Part shown: one piece after another, positions 45,095 through 54,432 of the stretch
Position numbering within the stretch: position 1 is the stretch's first letter
Layout of the letters: each line of letters opens with the position of its first letter
Assembly: GCA_963753055.1 (NCBI GenBank)
Contig: CAVWAP010000002.1
Span: forward strand, 496,001-560,000
DNA from: JAUWGC01 sp963753055
GTDB taxonomy: Bacteria > Bacteroidota > Bacteroidia > Bacteroidales > B18-G4
Length of the DNA: 64,000 nt
Reading direction: 5' to 3'
Program-made: the position numbers and the translations under genes
Notes under the pieces: model-generated
What the model was told of the DNA's origin: nothing
Databases searched by the model: none
What the model saw: only the letters and a program-made list of their open reading frames with translations

Positions 45095-45889
45095 CTAGTA
45101 TTCGAGGCACTTATTATATAACCCTTCTACCAGGTCGGCATCCTGCCCGAATTGGCAATACTCTTCTCTTAAATCTGAGAAGTACTTGCCGCTCACCTGT
45201 TCGACAGTTGGATCACTAGCCAGCCAAACGGGTGTACTTGCTCCCTGATCTGGTGTTTCATGGCCGCCAAACCCAAGATTATTGCTCAGTGCTGAGTTAA
45301 CATCTCCCGGGTGACAGGCATTTACGGTAATATTTTTAGAGTGGAGCATTTCAGCAAATGCCACAGTCAGCATCCTGTCGGCCTGCTTTGATTGGCGGTA
45401 AGCTTCGTTGTTATTGTACCTTCTGCGCTGAAACTCCAGGTCATCAATATCCAGGCCACCGGCCCAGTAGCTGGCCACGTTAATGATCCTTGAAGGGGCA
45501 GAATCCCCCATTATTTTAGTAAAATATTTCATCATCCAGAAATACCCAAGGACATTCGTCGCAAATTGCATTTCAATACCCTGCGGAGTCTCTTCCCGTC
45601 TCCTGGGAGTAACACCGGCATTATTAACAAGGATATGCAACGGACCTTCCCATCGCTCTGCAAGAGCTTTAATTGATACTTTCTGCGAAAGGTCCACAAT
45701 TTCAAAATGCACGTCCTCATTGCCAGTAGCTGTTTTGATATCATATACAGCCTGTTCTGCTTTGTTCTGGTCCCTCACTATCAATACAACTTTATGATCT
45801 GGCAGTCTTGCCAGCTGCCTTGCGATAGCTTTTCCAATGGCTCCTGTGGCACCTGTGACAGCACAAACCACCTGATTTTCCTTATTCAT
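45095..45889 (-). CDS. Short-chain dehydrogenase/reductase
   Basis: 264 aa. NAD(P)-binding TGATGAIGKAIAR (TGxxxGIG), NNAGVTPR (NNAG), and the catalytic YRQSK (YxxxK) in NNNEAYRQSKQAD, with the Ser in the NVASYWAG segment. The layout resembles retinol-dehydrogenase/WW-domain oxidoreductase-like SDRs. Substrate unknown. It is divergent from the deacetylase gene, with an 85-nt intergenic promoter region. Confidence 0.92.
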   Translation of the reverse strand: MNKENQVVCAVTGATGAIGKAIARQLARLPDHKVVLIVRDQNKAEQAVYDIKTATGNEDVHFEIVDLSQKVSIKALAERWEGPLHILVNNAGVTPRRREETPQGIEMQFATNVLGYFWMMKYFTKIMGDSAPSRIINVASYWAGGLDIDDLEFQRRRYNNNEAYRQSKQADRMLTVAFAEMLHSKNITVNACHPGDVNSALSNNLGFGGHETPDQGASTPVWLASDPTVEQVSGKYFSDLREEYCQFGQDADLVEGLYNKCLEY

Positions 45890-45974
45890 GGTATTGTTTT
45901 TTTAGTGAAATTATAAATAATATGAATATGAATTCATTGCAATTTTTTCTAACTTCGCTGCCTATTTTTACGCC

Positions 45975-46859
45975 ATGAAAGCCCTTTTCAATAAGATATT
46001 TACTGCCCACAATATCCATAGTGAAGCTGAAGGTGCATACCGGATAAAGGATTTTAATGAGTTCCCGGATATTGATTTTAATGGAGAAGAATATGTTACC
46101 CTGATCCATACTGAAAAATACAGGCAATTCATCAAATCTGCCTGTGAGAATAATGATTTCGTTGCGGAAGTGAGCTTGTCACCAGAGAGTTATGAGGCAG
46201 CCTGCCAGGCTGTGGGTCTTACCATTATGGCATCGGAACAACGAGATATTGCTGTCGTTCGCCCACCAGGGCATCATGCCGCAATAGAACGATCAGCTGG
46301 ATTTTGCTTCTTTAACAATATTGCTATAGCTTCACAAAAGCTCGTCAATGAAGGCAAACGAGTATTTATATTTGATATTGATGGGCACCATGGCGATGGT
46401 ACTCAATCCATCTTTTACAATTCGGACCAGGTTTACTATTGCTCCATTCACCAGCATTATGCTTACCCTTTTACAGGATTTCCCGAGGAGAGAGGAAAAG
46501 ATGAAGGTCTTGGATATACCGCTAACTTCCCGATATTTGAAGGTAGTGGTAATAAGGAGTTCCTTGCTGCTACGGATAAGGCTATTTCAGAAGCCCGGAA
46601 GTTTGATCCGGATGTGATAGCTGTGTCCGCTGGATTTGATAGTTATGTTCACGACCGTTTGCTGGGTCTGCAGGTTGACTCCCAGGGCTATTATGAATGC
46701 GCTTTTCGCCTGCGCAGGGCCTTCAGCAACATTTTTGCGGTTCTTGAGGGTGGATATCATTTCGATATTAAGAAATGTGTTGATTGCTTTATCGAAGGTA
46801 TCGGCAATGGGGCATTACCACCAAAAATGAAATGGGACCCCAATATGTCTATAGGATGA
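45975..46859 (+). CDS. Histone-deacetylase-family (acetylpolyamine/acetoin-utilisation type) metalloenzyme
   Basis: 294 aa. Signatures RPPGHHA (the catalytic His pair) and DIDGHHGDGTQ (zinc and general acid residues), plus CSIHQHYAYPFTG and VSAGFDSYVHDRL (zinc Asp). Bacterial relatives deacetylate acetylpolyamines or small acetylated molecules. Its stop codon overlaps the start of the DUF4838 gene (ATGA), so the two are probably translationally coupled. Confidence 0.92.
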   Translation: MKALFNKIFTAHNIHSEAEGAYRIKDFNEFPDIDFNGEEYVTLIHTEKYRQFIKSACENNDFVAEVSLSPESYEAACQAVGLTIMASEQRDIAVVRPPGHHAAIERSAGFCFFNNIAIASQKLVNEGKRVFIFDIDGHHGDGTQSIFYNSDQVYYCSIHQHYAYPFTGFPEERGKDEGLGYTANFPIFEGSGNKEFLAATDKAISEARKFDPDVIAVSAGFDSYVHDRLLGLQVDSQGYYECAFRLRRAFSNIFAVLEGGYHFDIKKCVDCFIEGIGNGALPPKMKWDPNMSIG

Positions 46860-49096
46860 TCAAATTAGTGAAATTCTTAAGCTTTTTCCTGCTTTTTGTA
46901 CTATTGAATTCCTTTGCTCAGGAGAGTCGCATCACATTGATTCAAGATGGTCATAGTGACTATGAAATAGCAATACCAAAGGAAGCAGATTCTATTGAAC
47001 GATATGCAGCAGCAGAACTGCAACATTATCTTTTTCAAATCTCTGGCGTGACACTGCCAATAACAAACCATACCAGGACAAAGCATAAAAAGAAAATATT
47101 ACTTGCTAAAACAACACGGGCCCGGCTGCAAAGTGATGGATTTACTATCACTACTCAAAGAGATAACCTGCTGATTAATGGGGGGAGGGATAAAGGAGTT
47201 TTATATGGTGTTTATGAGTTACTTGAGAAATACCTTGGTTGCCGCATGTATTCCCCTGATGTAATTGTTATTCCTGAACAAAAGACAGTATCAATTCCTC
47301 AGATAGATGTTTCACTAAACCCGGTTATCACTTTCAGGGAACTGCATTTTCCAATACGTTCGAGCCAGAAGTATCTTGACTGGCACAAACTGCATTGGAA
47401 AGGAACCAACCAGAAGGATTGGGGGATGTGGGTGCATACTTTCGATGACCTGGTACCACCGGAAGAATTTTTTGAGACACATCCTGAATATTTTTCAGAA
47501 ACTAATGGATTGAGGGTCCCTTATGGTCAGCTTTGCCTGAGTAATCCAGAAGTATTTGATACGCTCGTGCGCCGCTTACAACTGAAGATGGATGAACTGC
47601 CACAGGCTCATTACTGGTCGGTATCGCAAAATGACACCTATTACCCATGTGATTGTCCTGAATGTACTGAAATCAACGAGAAGTATGGAGGATATTCAGG
47701 CTCCATGATCTGGTTTGTGAATAAAGTGGCAGAAGAATTTCCTGATAAAACCATATCTACGCTTGCCTACCAATACACACGTGCAGCACCAACCGGTATC
47801 AAACCCGCTGAAAATGTAAATGTCGTTTTGTGTTCCATCGAGTGTAACAGGAGCCTGCCAATACCTGATGACCCCAGGAGTGAATCATTCAGGGATGACA
47901 TCATCAACTGGGGTAAACTAACAGACAATATCCTGATCTGGGATTACGTGGTGCAGTTCAGAAATTATGTGAATCCCTTTCCCAATTTTCATGTCCTGCA
48001 ACCGAACCTTCAGTTTTTTGTGGACAATAACGCTTTTCTGATGTTTCAGCAGGGTAGCGGTGGGTCCTGGAGCGAATTTCATGAACTAAGGTCTTACCTC
48101 ATTGCAAAAGTCCTTTGGAACCCTGATGTTGATCTTGATATGGTGATGGATGACTTCATTAAAGGGTATTACGGTGATGCTGGTCCCTATATCAGAAAGT
48201 ACATTGATACGATGCGGGAAGCTCTGCTGGAATCCGGTGAAGGACTGGGTATTTATGGTTACCCTTATGACGGAATAAACTCATATCTAACTCCGGAACT
48301 AATCAAGAATTACCAGGACTTAATGGATCAGGCTAAGAATGCTGTTGCTGATCAACCGGATTACCTTCAAAGGGTTCAGGCCGCCAGCCTTCCACTGGAG
48401 TTTGCCATGCTGGACCTGTCCTTAAGAAATATTAATGGGGACCTGTCATATTTTACTGATGTTAACGGGGAAAGAGTGGTTAAGGAGGAAATGAGAATTC
48501 GTTTAAAAGCATTTGCAAAGCAGGCAGAAAAACTTGGAATACAAAGGATTGAAGAGCATGGCACATCACCATCTGACTATGTTGGGATTATACAAAATTA
48601 TCTCGATAAAAGCATGATGGAGAACCTGGCAATAAACAAACCCGCCAGGCTCTTAACCACTCATAGTGAAAAATACCCGGTTGGTGGTGCAGTGGCGCTG
48701 ACAGATGGTTTGCGTGGTTTGCCTGATTACCACTTCAACTGGCTGGGCTTTGAAGGGGAGGACATGGAGGCCATTATCGATTTGGGAGAACAAACCCTTA
48801 TTACCAGCATTAGCGCCGACTTCCTTCAACAATATTATGCATGGATCTGGTTGCCACAAAAACTGGTCTGTAGCGTATCAGATGATGGTGATAATTATAA
48901 AGATGTTGCCCTGGTGGAGAACCAGGCCTCCGAGAAGGAAGCTGGTGTATTTACCGAGACTTTCAAAGCTATATTTGAACCTGTAAATGCCAGGTATGTT
49001 AAAGTTGAGGCCATATCACGAAAAACATGCCCTATCTGGCATATTGGCTCTGGCCTGCCATGCTGGATTTTTATTGATGAAATAGTGGTTGAGTGA
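46856..49096 (+). CDS. Secreted DUF4838 / GH-67N-like protein with C-terminal F5/8-type domain
   Basis: About 746 aa from the Met at 46856, which opens a signal peptide (KFLSFFLLFVLLNSFAQE). The first ~130 mature residues form an alpha-glucuronidase N-terminal-like beta-sandwich (ERYAAAELQHYLFQISGVTLPI; NGGRDKGVLYGVYELLEKYLGCRMYSPD). The middle is DUF4838 (WSVSQNDTYYPCDCPECTEI, GSMIWFVNKVAEEFPDK, QQGSGGSWSEFHELRSYL), and the C-terminus is a discoidin-like carbohydrate-binding domain (ALTDGLRGLPDYHFNWLGFEG). It is probably a glycoside hydrolase on acidic or N-acetyl glycans; activity unproven. It overlaps the deacetylase by 4 nt. Confidence 0.85.
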   Translation: MIKLVKFLSFFLLFVLLNSFAQESRITLIQDGHSDYEIAIPKEADSIERYAAAELQHYLFQISGVTLPITNHTRTKHKKKILLAKTTRARLQSDGFTITTQRDNLLINGGRDKGVLYGVYELLEKYLGCRMYSPDVIVIPEQKTVSIPQIDVSLNPVITFRELHFPIRSSQKYLDWHKLHWKGTNQKDWGMWVHTFDDLVPPEEFFETHPEYFSETNGLRVPYGQLCLSNPEVFDTLVRRLQLKMDELPQAHYWSVSQNDTYYPCDCPECTEINEKYGGYSGSMIWFVNKVAEEFPDKTISTLAYQYTRAAPTGIKPAENVNVVLCSIECNRSLPIPDDPRSESFRDDIINWGKLTDNILIWDYVVQFRNYVNPFPNFHVLQPNLQFFVDNNAFLMFQQGSGGSWSEFHELRSYLIAKVLWNPDVDLDMVMDDFIKGYYGDAGPYIRKYIDTMREALLESGEGLGIYGYPYDGINSYLTPELIKNYQDLMDQAKNAVADQPDYLQRVQAASLPLEFAMLDLSLRNINGDLSYFTDVNGERVVKEEMRIRLKAFAKQAEKLGIQRIEEHGTSPSDYVGIIQNYLDKSMMENLAINKPARLLTTHSEKYPVGGAVALTDGLRGLPDYHFNWLGFEGEDMEAIIDLGEQTLITSISADFLQQYYAWIWLPQKLVCSVSDDGDNYKDVALVENQASEKEAGVFTETFKAIFEPVNARYVKVEAISRKTCPIWHIGSGLPCWIFIDEIVVE

Positions 49097-49098
49097 GA

Positions 49099-49809
49099 TT
49101 AATTGCCAAACCTTCCTTTATAACCTATTGTTAAGGTTATTGTACGATTCCTGGCATCAGTGTCGGAACTGTCATAATAGAATCCCTGTTGCTGAACATC
49201 AGTAAGACCCAGGTTGTATTGCAATTGCAAAAATGTGTTACCTTCTTCGGTATGATTAAATTCCATGCCAATCCCAAAGATTAAACTTGTAGTAACTTTA
49301 GTCCAGGTATCATACAATCGCTCATTTATTTCTGAAGTACTCCCCTCCAGTGTTTCGGTACCTTTAACTTTTGCCCATCCCAGGAAAGAAATCATTGGTC
49401 CGAATTGGCCATAGAGATCAATTTTATCGGATGACAGGAAATTAAACTTTAGAAAAAGAGGAAGGCTGAAATAATGAGTCCTTAGCTTCAGGTCGGCAGA
49501 ATAGCTTTCTCCGTAACTGGTTGTGCGATCATCTTTGAATTTAGCTCCCCTTTGATCATAATTGAACCATATTTGAGCAAACCATCTCTCTGAAAACCCG
49601 TATTCACCAAAGATGCCCAGGTGCAATCCAAGCCGGGAACCAAAATCCCCCGTCACATTATCAGCCTGATTTACCAGCTTAATGCTTGAGATATTCAACC
49701 CTCCATCTACTCCACCATGCCATTCCTGGGCATGCACCTTACAGGTCAGGAGAGAGAATAAGATTATTATTGGGAATAGTTTAAAGTAACTGTGAAATCT
49801 CATGATCAA
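49099..49809 (-). CDS. PorT-family outer-membrane beta-barrel protein
   Basis: 236 aa. Signal peptide (ending KVHAQ), then WHGGVDGGLNISSIKL, a typical start of the PorT/outer_membrane_beta-barrel family, alternating strands and a terminal aromatic segment (TITLTIGYKGRFGN). A minus-strand TATCTTTG (49829-49836) with CAA 18 nt further on (49855-49857) gives a fair promoter. Function unknown; some members aid secretion and adhesion. Confidence 0.8.
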   Translation of the reverse strand: MIMRFHSYFKLFPIIILFSLLTCKVHAQEWHGGVDGGLNISSIKLVNQADNVTGDFGSRLGLHLGIFGEYGFSERWFAQIWFNYDQRGAKFKDDRTTSYGESYSADLKLRTHYFSLPLFLKFNFLSSDKIDLYGQFGPMISFLGWAKVKGTETLEGSTSEINERLYDTWTKVTTSLIFGIGMEFNHTEEGNTFLQLQYNLGLTDVQQQGFYYDSSDTDARNRTITLTIGYKGRFGN

Positions 49810-49828
49810 AGTTTTATCGGTTGTAATT

Positions 49829-49857
49829 CAAAGATAATAGGTTTTATTACAATGCAA
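49829..49857 (-). promoter_or_regulatory. -7/-33 promoter for the PorT-like gene
   Basis: Minus-strand TATCTTTG (49829-49836) with TTG (+ strand CAA 49855-49857) 18 nt upstream. Confidence 0.5.
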
Positions 49858-49917
49858 TAAATCAGCCGGATATAATTATTTAGAATTGATTTAAATAACT
49901 GAAGGCCATTGCTTTAA

Positions 49918-49949
49918 TTGACATATGGGTATATTTTTATATATATTTG
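49918..49949 (+). promoter_or_regulatory. Promoter for the TGA-containing T9SS gene
   Basis: TTG at 49918-49920, 21-nt spacer, TATATTTG at 49942-49949, a full match to TTG-N19-21-TAnnTTTG. It lies 36 nt upstream of the ATG at 49986, so the upstream signal-peptide exon-like segment is transcribed with the gene. Confidence 0.65.
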
Positions 49950-49985
49950 CGTGGCTAATTAATTGTCTAATCAAAAAGTAAAATT

Positions 49986-52298
49986 ATGAAAAGATCATTC
50001 CTTACACTTATCTTAATAAGTCTGGCCGTGATTACTTTCACACAACAAGTTCCCCGTGATAAAGTAATCGTCGAGGAGGCTACAGATGTTACTGGTTGAC
50101 CTTACTGTCCAAGCGCAGCAATAGGAGTTGCAGACTTGATAGCAAATGGTCACCCTGTCGCGGCAATAGGATACCACGGCAGTGACCCTTATAATAATAC
50201 ATACTCAACAGCACGAAGGAGTTATTATGCCATTACTGGTAATCCAACAGTTGTATTTGATGGAGGAAATACCGTAGTTGGTGGGACTCCAAGCGGAAGC
50301 ATGTATGGCAGTTATTCTGGACCCGCCACAACTGCAGCAGGTGTACCCTGTTCATTTGAACTGGATATTTACGGTGATAACAACGGCTTGAATTATACAA
50401 TAATGCTTGAACTTGAGATGGTTGATACTTACTCAAGCAATAATCTGGTATGCCACCTTGTTGTGACAGAATCCAATATTCCGTATTCATGGTATTCACT
50501 CTCAGATATAGACCATACCTGTCGATTAATGGTCCCTGATGCAAATGGGACAGCTGTTGATTTCACATCAAATCCGTTAATACAGATTCCTTTACAATTT
50601 ACTTTGGATCCAACCTGGGTGGCAAGTAACTGTGAGTTGGTTGCCTTTATCCAGGATAACGTAACTAAAAATATCTTGCAGGGGGGCAACGTAGAATTAC
50701 CGAACCTTCAGCCTTTCACAGCTACTGCAGGATTTTCTGCCACTAATACAACTACCTGTGAAGGAAGCTCTGTCCAGTTTAACGATAATTCATTAGGAAA
50801 TGTAATTTCCTGGGAGTGGACATTTGAAGGAGGTAATCCTGCATCATCAACTCAACAAAATCCGAATGTAGCATACGCTGCAAATGGTGATTATGATGTA
50901 CAGCAGATAGTCTATGATGGATCTGTTTATGATACATTGACCATCACTGACTATATTGCGGTTGAGGCGGTTCCTGTTGCCCCTAATACACCAGGCGGTC
51001 CGCAGGATGCCTGTGAAGGTGGTAGTTATGACTATACAACCGATCCCGTTACTTATGCATCATCCTATAACTGGATGGTTGAACCATCTGATGCAGGATC
51101 GATGTCAGGATCTGGTACTACCGGTACATTCACAGCAGCCAATAACTGGACCGGAGCATACACCATTAAAGTAAGGGCTGAGAATGATTGCGGTAATAGT
51201 CCGTATTCAGGTACTTATGGTGGTACATTAAACCATACTCCAAATCAGTACTTCCTTGAAGGTGGAGGTGGTTATTGCGAGGGTGAACCGGGCAAGGAGT
51301 TGACACTTGCAAACTCCGAAGTAGGTGTTGATTATGAATTATATTATGAAGGTTCACCTACCGGAAATATTGTTGCCGGAACAGGTGCAGCACTGAGTTT
51401 TGGATTCGTAACAGATGAGGGAATATACACAGCTTTTGGCAGTAACTCAACCTGTGATAATAGCATGATGGGTACACCCTGGGTATTTGTTCTTGAGGAT
51501 CCATTGCAGGCTGGATTGCCGGATGGATCAACAGAAGTTTGTAATGATGGCGGTACTACTTCATATACAACTGAAGGTGCTATCGATGCAACAACATACA
51601 ACTGGTACCTTACCCCCACGGCAGCAGGTACGATTGAAGGTAGTGACGAAGAAGGTGTTGTTACATGGGACCCGTCATATGTCGGCCTGGCATACGTGTC
51701 AGTAGAAGGAGAAAATGACTGTGGAATTGGTCCTGTTTCTGCTGAACTGGAGATTGAGACATTTGAAATCCCGGATCCGGCAGTGTCGGGCCTTGAGCTG
51801 GTTTGCAATGATGAAGTTGCAGATTACAGCACAGCTGATAACGGTGGAAGCACATACAGCTGGGAGGTTACAGGTGGTACCATCATCGAAGGTGCCGGCA
51901 CCTACATGATAACTGTACAATGGGGTGACCCGGGTACTGGTTATGTAAGCGTTACCGAAACAAGTGCTGATGATTGTTCTGAAACTTCTGAAGAACTGGT
52001 TGTGACAATCGATGATTGCACCGGAATCAGTGAGCTTGTTCAGGGACAGGTGAAGGTTTATCCTAATCCAGCAAGTGAGAACACCAATGTTGAATTGACA
52101 CTGGAACAACAGGCAAATATTCAGATTCATCTGCTGAACCAGCTTGGCCAGGTCCTTATCCAGGTTGAAGAAAAGATCTCTGAAGGATTGCATGTCATTC
52201 CTGTTCCGACAGAAAATATTCCGGATGGTTTATATACCCTACAGATATTTGCCAACGGTAAACTAAAAACACAGAGTAAGTTCATAAAGACTAAATAG
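49986..52298 (+). CDS. T9SS-secreted Omp28/thioredoxin-like and PKD protein with in-frame TGA (possible selenoprotein)
   Basis: The frame from ATG 49986 reads a signal peptide (KRSFLTLILISLAVITFT), then VEEATDVTG, a TGA at 50097-50099, then PYCPSAAIGVADLI, and continues to a stop at 52298. Taken as one gene it encodes 770 residues with residue 38 as the TGA. Omp28-type domains have T-G-x-x-C-x-x-C-P-x-A-A here, so TGA stands at the first Cys of CxxC (UxxC). After the thioredoxin-like domain come a PKD domain (~245-330), Ig/PKD-like repeats and a type A T9SS sorting domain (VYPNPASEN... to TK). Without read-through the remaining ORF would lack the signal peptide. Confidence 0.75.
50097..50138 (+). 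other. In-frame TGA followed by a SECIS-like stem-loop
   Basis: TGA at 50097-50099. Ten nt later CAAG (50110-50113) pairs with CTTG (50135-50138), and inside it GCAAT (50118-50122) pairs with GTTGC (50127-50131, one T.G wobble) with apical loop AGGA (50123-50126). The loop starts 23 nt after the TGA and has G in its second position, within the range of bacterial SECIS elements. The stem has two mismatched sites, so it is only suggestive. Confidence 0.4.
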
Positions 52299-52304
52299 AT
52301 TATG

Positions 52305-52335
52305 AAAAACCCTGTGTGAATCGCGCAGGGTTTTT
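52305..52335 (+). terminator. Rho-independent terminator 1 after the T9SS gene
   Basis: AAAAACCCTG (52305-52314) pairs with CAGGGTTTTT (52326-52335); an AT-flanked stem with a T run. It directly follows the stop of the T9SS gene. Confidence 0.85.
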
Positions 52336-52345
52336 TAATGGTATA

Positions 52346-52380
52346 AAATCCAGGCGCGAACAAGCGCCTGGATTTTTTTA
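52346..52380 (+). terminator. Rho-independent terminator 2, directly after terminator 1
   Basis: AAATCCAGGCGC (52346-52357) pairs with GCGCCTGGATTT (52364-52375), loop GAACAA, followed by further T. A strong 12-bp stem, 11 nt downstream of the first terminator. Two in series block read-through into the MATE gene. Confidence 0.85.
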
Positions 52381-52396
52381 TTTTTACACAATTGTA

Positions 52397-53809
52397 ATGA
52401 ATAATAGAGTTAATAAATATCAAATTAAAGGACTGTTTAGAGATATCCTGGAATCTATAAGGGGTACCGAACAGGATTTTACCAAAGGCAATGTCGGACG
52501 TGCTATCCTGTTGCTATCCATCCCAATGGTGCTTGAGATGGCCATGGAGTCTGTATTTGCCATTGTAGATATATTTTTTGTTTCCAAACTGGGCCCGGAT
52601 GCCATTGCAACTGTTGGTGTGACCGAATCCATTATTACACTTGTTTATGCCATTGCCATTGGTTTGAGCATGGCAGCAACAGCTATGGTTTCAAGGCGCA
52701 TTGGAGAAAAGAAACCTGAAGAGGCAGCCACGGCAGCCTTTCAGGCAATTCTCACCGGTGTCATTGTTTCGATGGTAATTGCCATACCAGGACTGATCTT
52801 TGCTTCATCGATTTTGCAACTTATGGGACTTTCACCGGAAATGGCTGAACAGTATCAGGGTTACACTGCCATCATGCTTGGCAGTAATATGATTATCATG
52901 CTGTTGTTTATCAACAATGCCATCTTCAGGAGCGCTGGTGATGCAGCCATCTCTATGCGGGTTCTATGGTTTGCTAACCTGTTGAATATCATCCTGGACC
53001 CATGCCTCATCTTTGGTTTGGGTCCGTTCCCTGAATTAGGTATTGCTGGAGCTGCAACAGCCACGACTATCGGACGTGGCCTGGCTGTCGCTTACCAGTT
53101 CTACATGATGACGAAAGGCAAATCAAGGGTCAGGCTTAAAGCCAGGGATTTTAAATTGGTCCCTGCAGTTATGAAGAAATTAATCTCCCTGTCACTCGGG
53201 GGGATCGGCCAATTCATTATTGCCACATCCAGCTGGATATTCCTGGTCAGGATCATATCTGTTTTTGGGAGTGAGGTGCTGGCAGGATATACTATTGCCA
53301 TCAGGATCATAGTCTTTGCACTGCTGCCTTCATTTGGCATCAGCAATGCTGCCGCAACATTGGTTGGTCAAAACCTTGGTGCCAAACAGCCATTAAGGGC
53401 AGAAAGATCGGTCTGGATTACGGGACTGGTCAATGTGATCTTATTGGGTGTCCTTAGCTTCTTTATGATCATATTTGCTGAGAACCTGATCATGTTATTT
53501 ATGAAAGACCCTGCCGTTGTTGCTGTTGGTGCTGAGTGCCTGACAATCATTAGCTATGGTATGCTGGCGTACGGACTGGGAATGGTTATGGTCAACTCCC
53601 TGAACGGGGCCGGTGATACAACTACACCCACTAAAATCAATTTCTTTTGCTTCTGGTTGCTGGAGATACCTCTGGCATACTTTCTTGCAATTACCCTTGG
53701 TGCAGAGGAGGAAGGCGTATTTTATGCGATTGTTATTGCTGAAACGGTATTGACGGTCATTGCCTCAATCATATTCAAAAGAGGAAAATGGAAACTTAAG
53801 AAGGTCTGA
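52397..53809 (+). CDS. MATE-family multidrug exporter
   Basis: About 470 aa from the Met at 52397; the frame opens earlier but crosses both terminators. Twelve membrane helices arranged as two six-helix halves, with a typical MatE start (KGNVGRAILLLSIPMVLEMAMESVFAIVDIFFVSKLGPDAIATVG) and a second half starting near KLISLSLGGIGQF. MATE proteins use a Na+ or H+ gradient to export cationic drugs. The C-terminus ends in basic residues 8 nt before the palindromic repeat R1. Confidence 0.93.
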   Translation: MNNRVNKYQIKGLFRDILESIRGTEQDFTKGNVGRAILLLSIPMVLEMAMESVFAIVDIFFVSKLGPDAIATVGVTESIITLVYAIAIGLSMAATAMVSRRIGEKKPEEAATAAFQAILTGVIVSMVIAIPGLIFASSILQLMGLSPEMAEQYQGYTAIMLGSNMIIMLLFINNAIFRSAGDAAISMRVLWFANLLNIILDPCLIFGLGPFPELGIAGAATATTIGRGLAVAYQFYMMTKGKSRVRLKARDFKLVPAVMKKLISLSLGGIGQFIIATSSWIFLVRIISVFGSEVLAGYTIAIRIIVFALLPSFGISNAAATLVGQNLGAKQPLRAERSVWITGLVNVILLGVLSFFMIIFAENLIMLFMKDPAVVAVGAECLTIISYGMLAYGLGMVMVNSLNGAGDTTTPTKINFFCFWLLEIPLAYFLAITLGAEEEGVFYAIVIAETVLTVIASIIFKRGKWKLKKV

Positions 53810-53927
53810 TTCATGTTCACATTGAGCATGGACGATTATTCATGTACACATTGAGCATTGAGCATTTTGCATGTACCAAGGAAATCCTTGTTCAATGCGT
53901 ACATGCTCAATGCTCAATGCGTACATG
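53810..53927. repeat. Palindromic heptamer repeat R1 (118 bp, variant with ~29-bp insertion)
   Basis: Same sequence as R2 and R3 except for ~29 extra bases of duplicated words (CATTGAG-type) after the first third. The word period is 7 bp (CATTGAG, CATTGAG, CATTTTG, CATGTAC). The central CAAGGA-AA-TCCTTG and outer CATTGAG/CTCAATG words make it self-complementary. It starts right after the MATE stop codon. Confidence 0.9.
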
Positions 53928-53929
53928 TT

Positions 53930-54280
53930 CTACCTTTTTTTCGCAGTTTCCAATGTCCTGTAAAAGATGGCTAACAATTCATCGCTTTCCTTTATAAGCC
54001 GTTGCAGTCCGTTTCGATCTTTGCAAATATTATTCATCGCTATGATCTGAAGGTTTATAAAGGTTTCTCGTAGTTCTTTCTGTACAAGGCTAACTTTATG
54101 AATGAAGTCTCTTTTGGATTCAGCACTTTGAGCCTCTCCATAGTTCAATGCTGTAGATATACCAGACCGTATAATCTGTTGTGTAAGTTGAACACCTGCA
54201 TAATTCTTTTTTACCTGCTCTGATATATTAATGATTTCATTGGCATATATAACAAGCCGTTTTTCAAGTTCTTTTTTCAT
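53930..54280 (-). CDS. Four-helix-bundle protein, S23/intervening-sequence type, copy 1
   Basis: 116 aa from the Met at 54280 (MKKELEKRLVIYANEI). It fits the four-helix-bundle family (23S rRNA intervening-sequence protein type): RSGISTALNYGEAQSAES in helix 2 region, KRDFIHKVSLVQKELRETFINLQI, and a terminal RLIKESDELLAIFYRTLETA. No signal. The upstream extension to 54382 is the shared leader read in frame, not part of the protein. A 503-bp repeat unit contains this gene and R2; copy 2 follows with two differences in the compared unit. Confidence 0.85.
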   Translation of the reverse strand: MKKELEKRLVIYANEIINISEQVKKNYAGVQLTQQIIRSGISTALNYGEAQSAESKRDFIHKVSLVQKELRETFINLQIIAMNNICKDRNGLQRLIKESDELLAIFYRTLETAKKR

Positions 54281-54341
54281 AATACAACCTTTTATGGTTA
54301 ATACCAGGAAAAAGATTTTGTTCCCACCATAATGTAACAAA

Positions 54342-54430
54342 TTCATGTTCACATTGAGCATGGATGATTTTGCATGTACCAAGGAAATCCTTGTTCAATG
54401 CGTACATGCTCAATGCTCAATGCGTACATG
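54342..54430. repeat. Palindromic heptamer repeat R2 (89 bp) between the two gene copies
   Basis: 89 bp, one base different from R3 (GGATGA against GGACGA). Core words CATTGAG, CATGTAC, TCAATGC, GTACATG, CTCAATG in ~7-bp period; left and right arms are imperfectly complementary around CAAGGA-AA-TCCTTG. Confidence 0.92.
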
Positions 54431-54432
54431 TT

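Noticed and set aside
50136..52298. Starting the T9SS gene at the Met at 50136
   Set aside because: It would drop the signal peptide and the CxxC region, which do not fit a T9SS cargo; the frame upstream is intact apart from the TGA.
52316..52396. N-terminal extension of the MATE exporter
   Set aside because: It would be translated through two rho-independent terminators; the normal MATE start is at 52397.
53930..54382. Longer 150-aa version of the four-helix-bundle protein
   Set aside because: The extra N-terminus is the leader and R2 repeat read in frame. Family proteins start at MKKELEK, with a short AAAGG-like ribosome site upstream.
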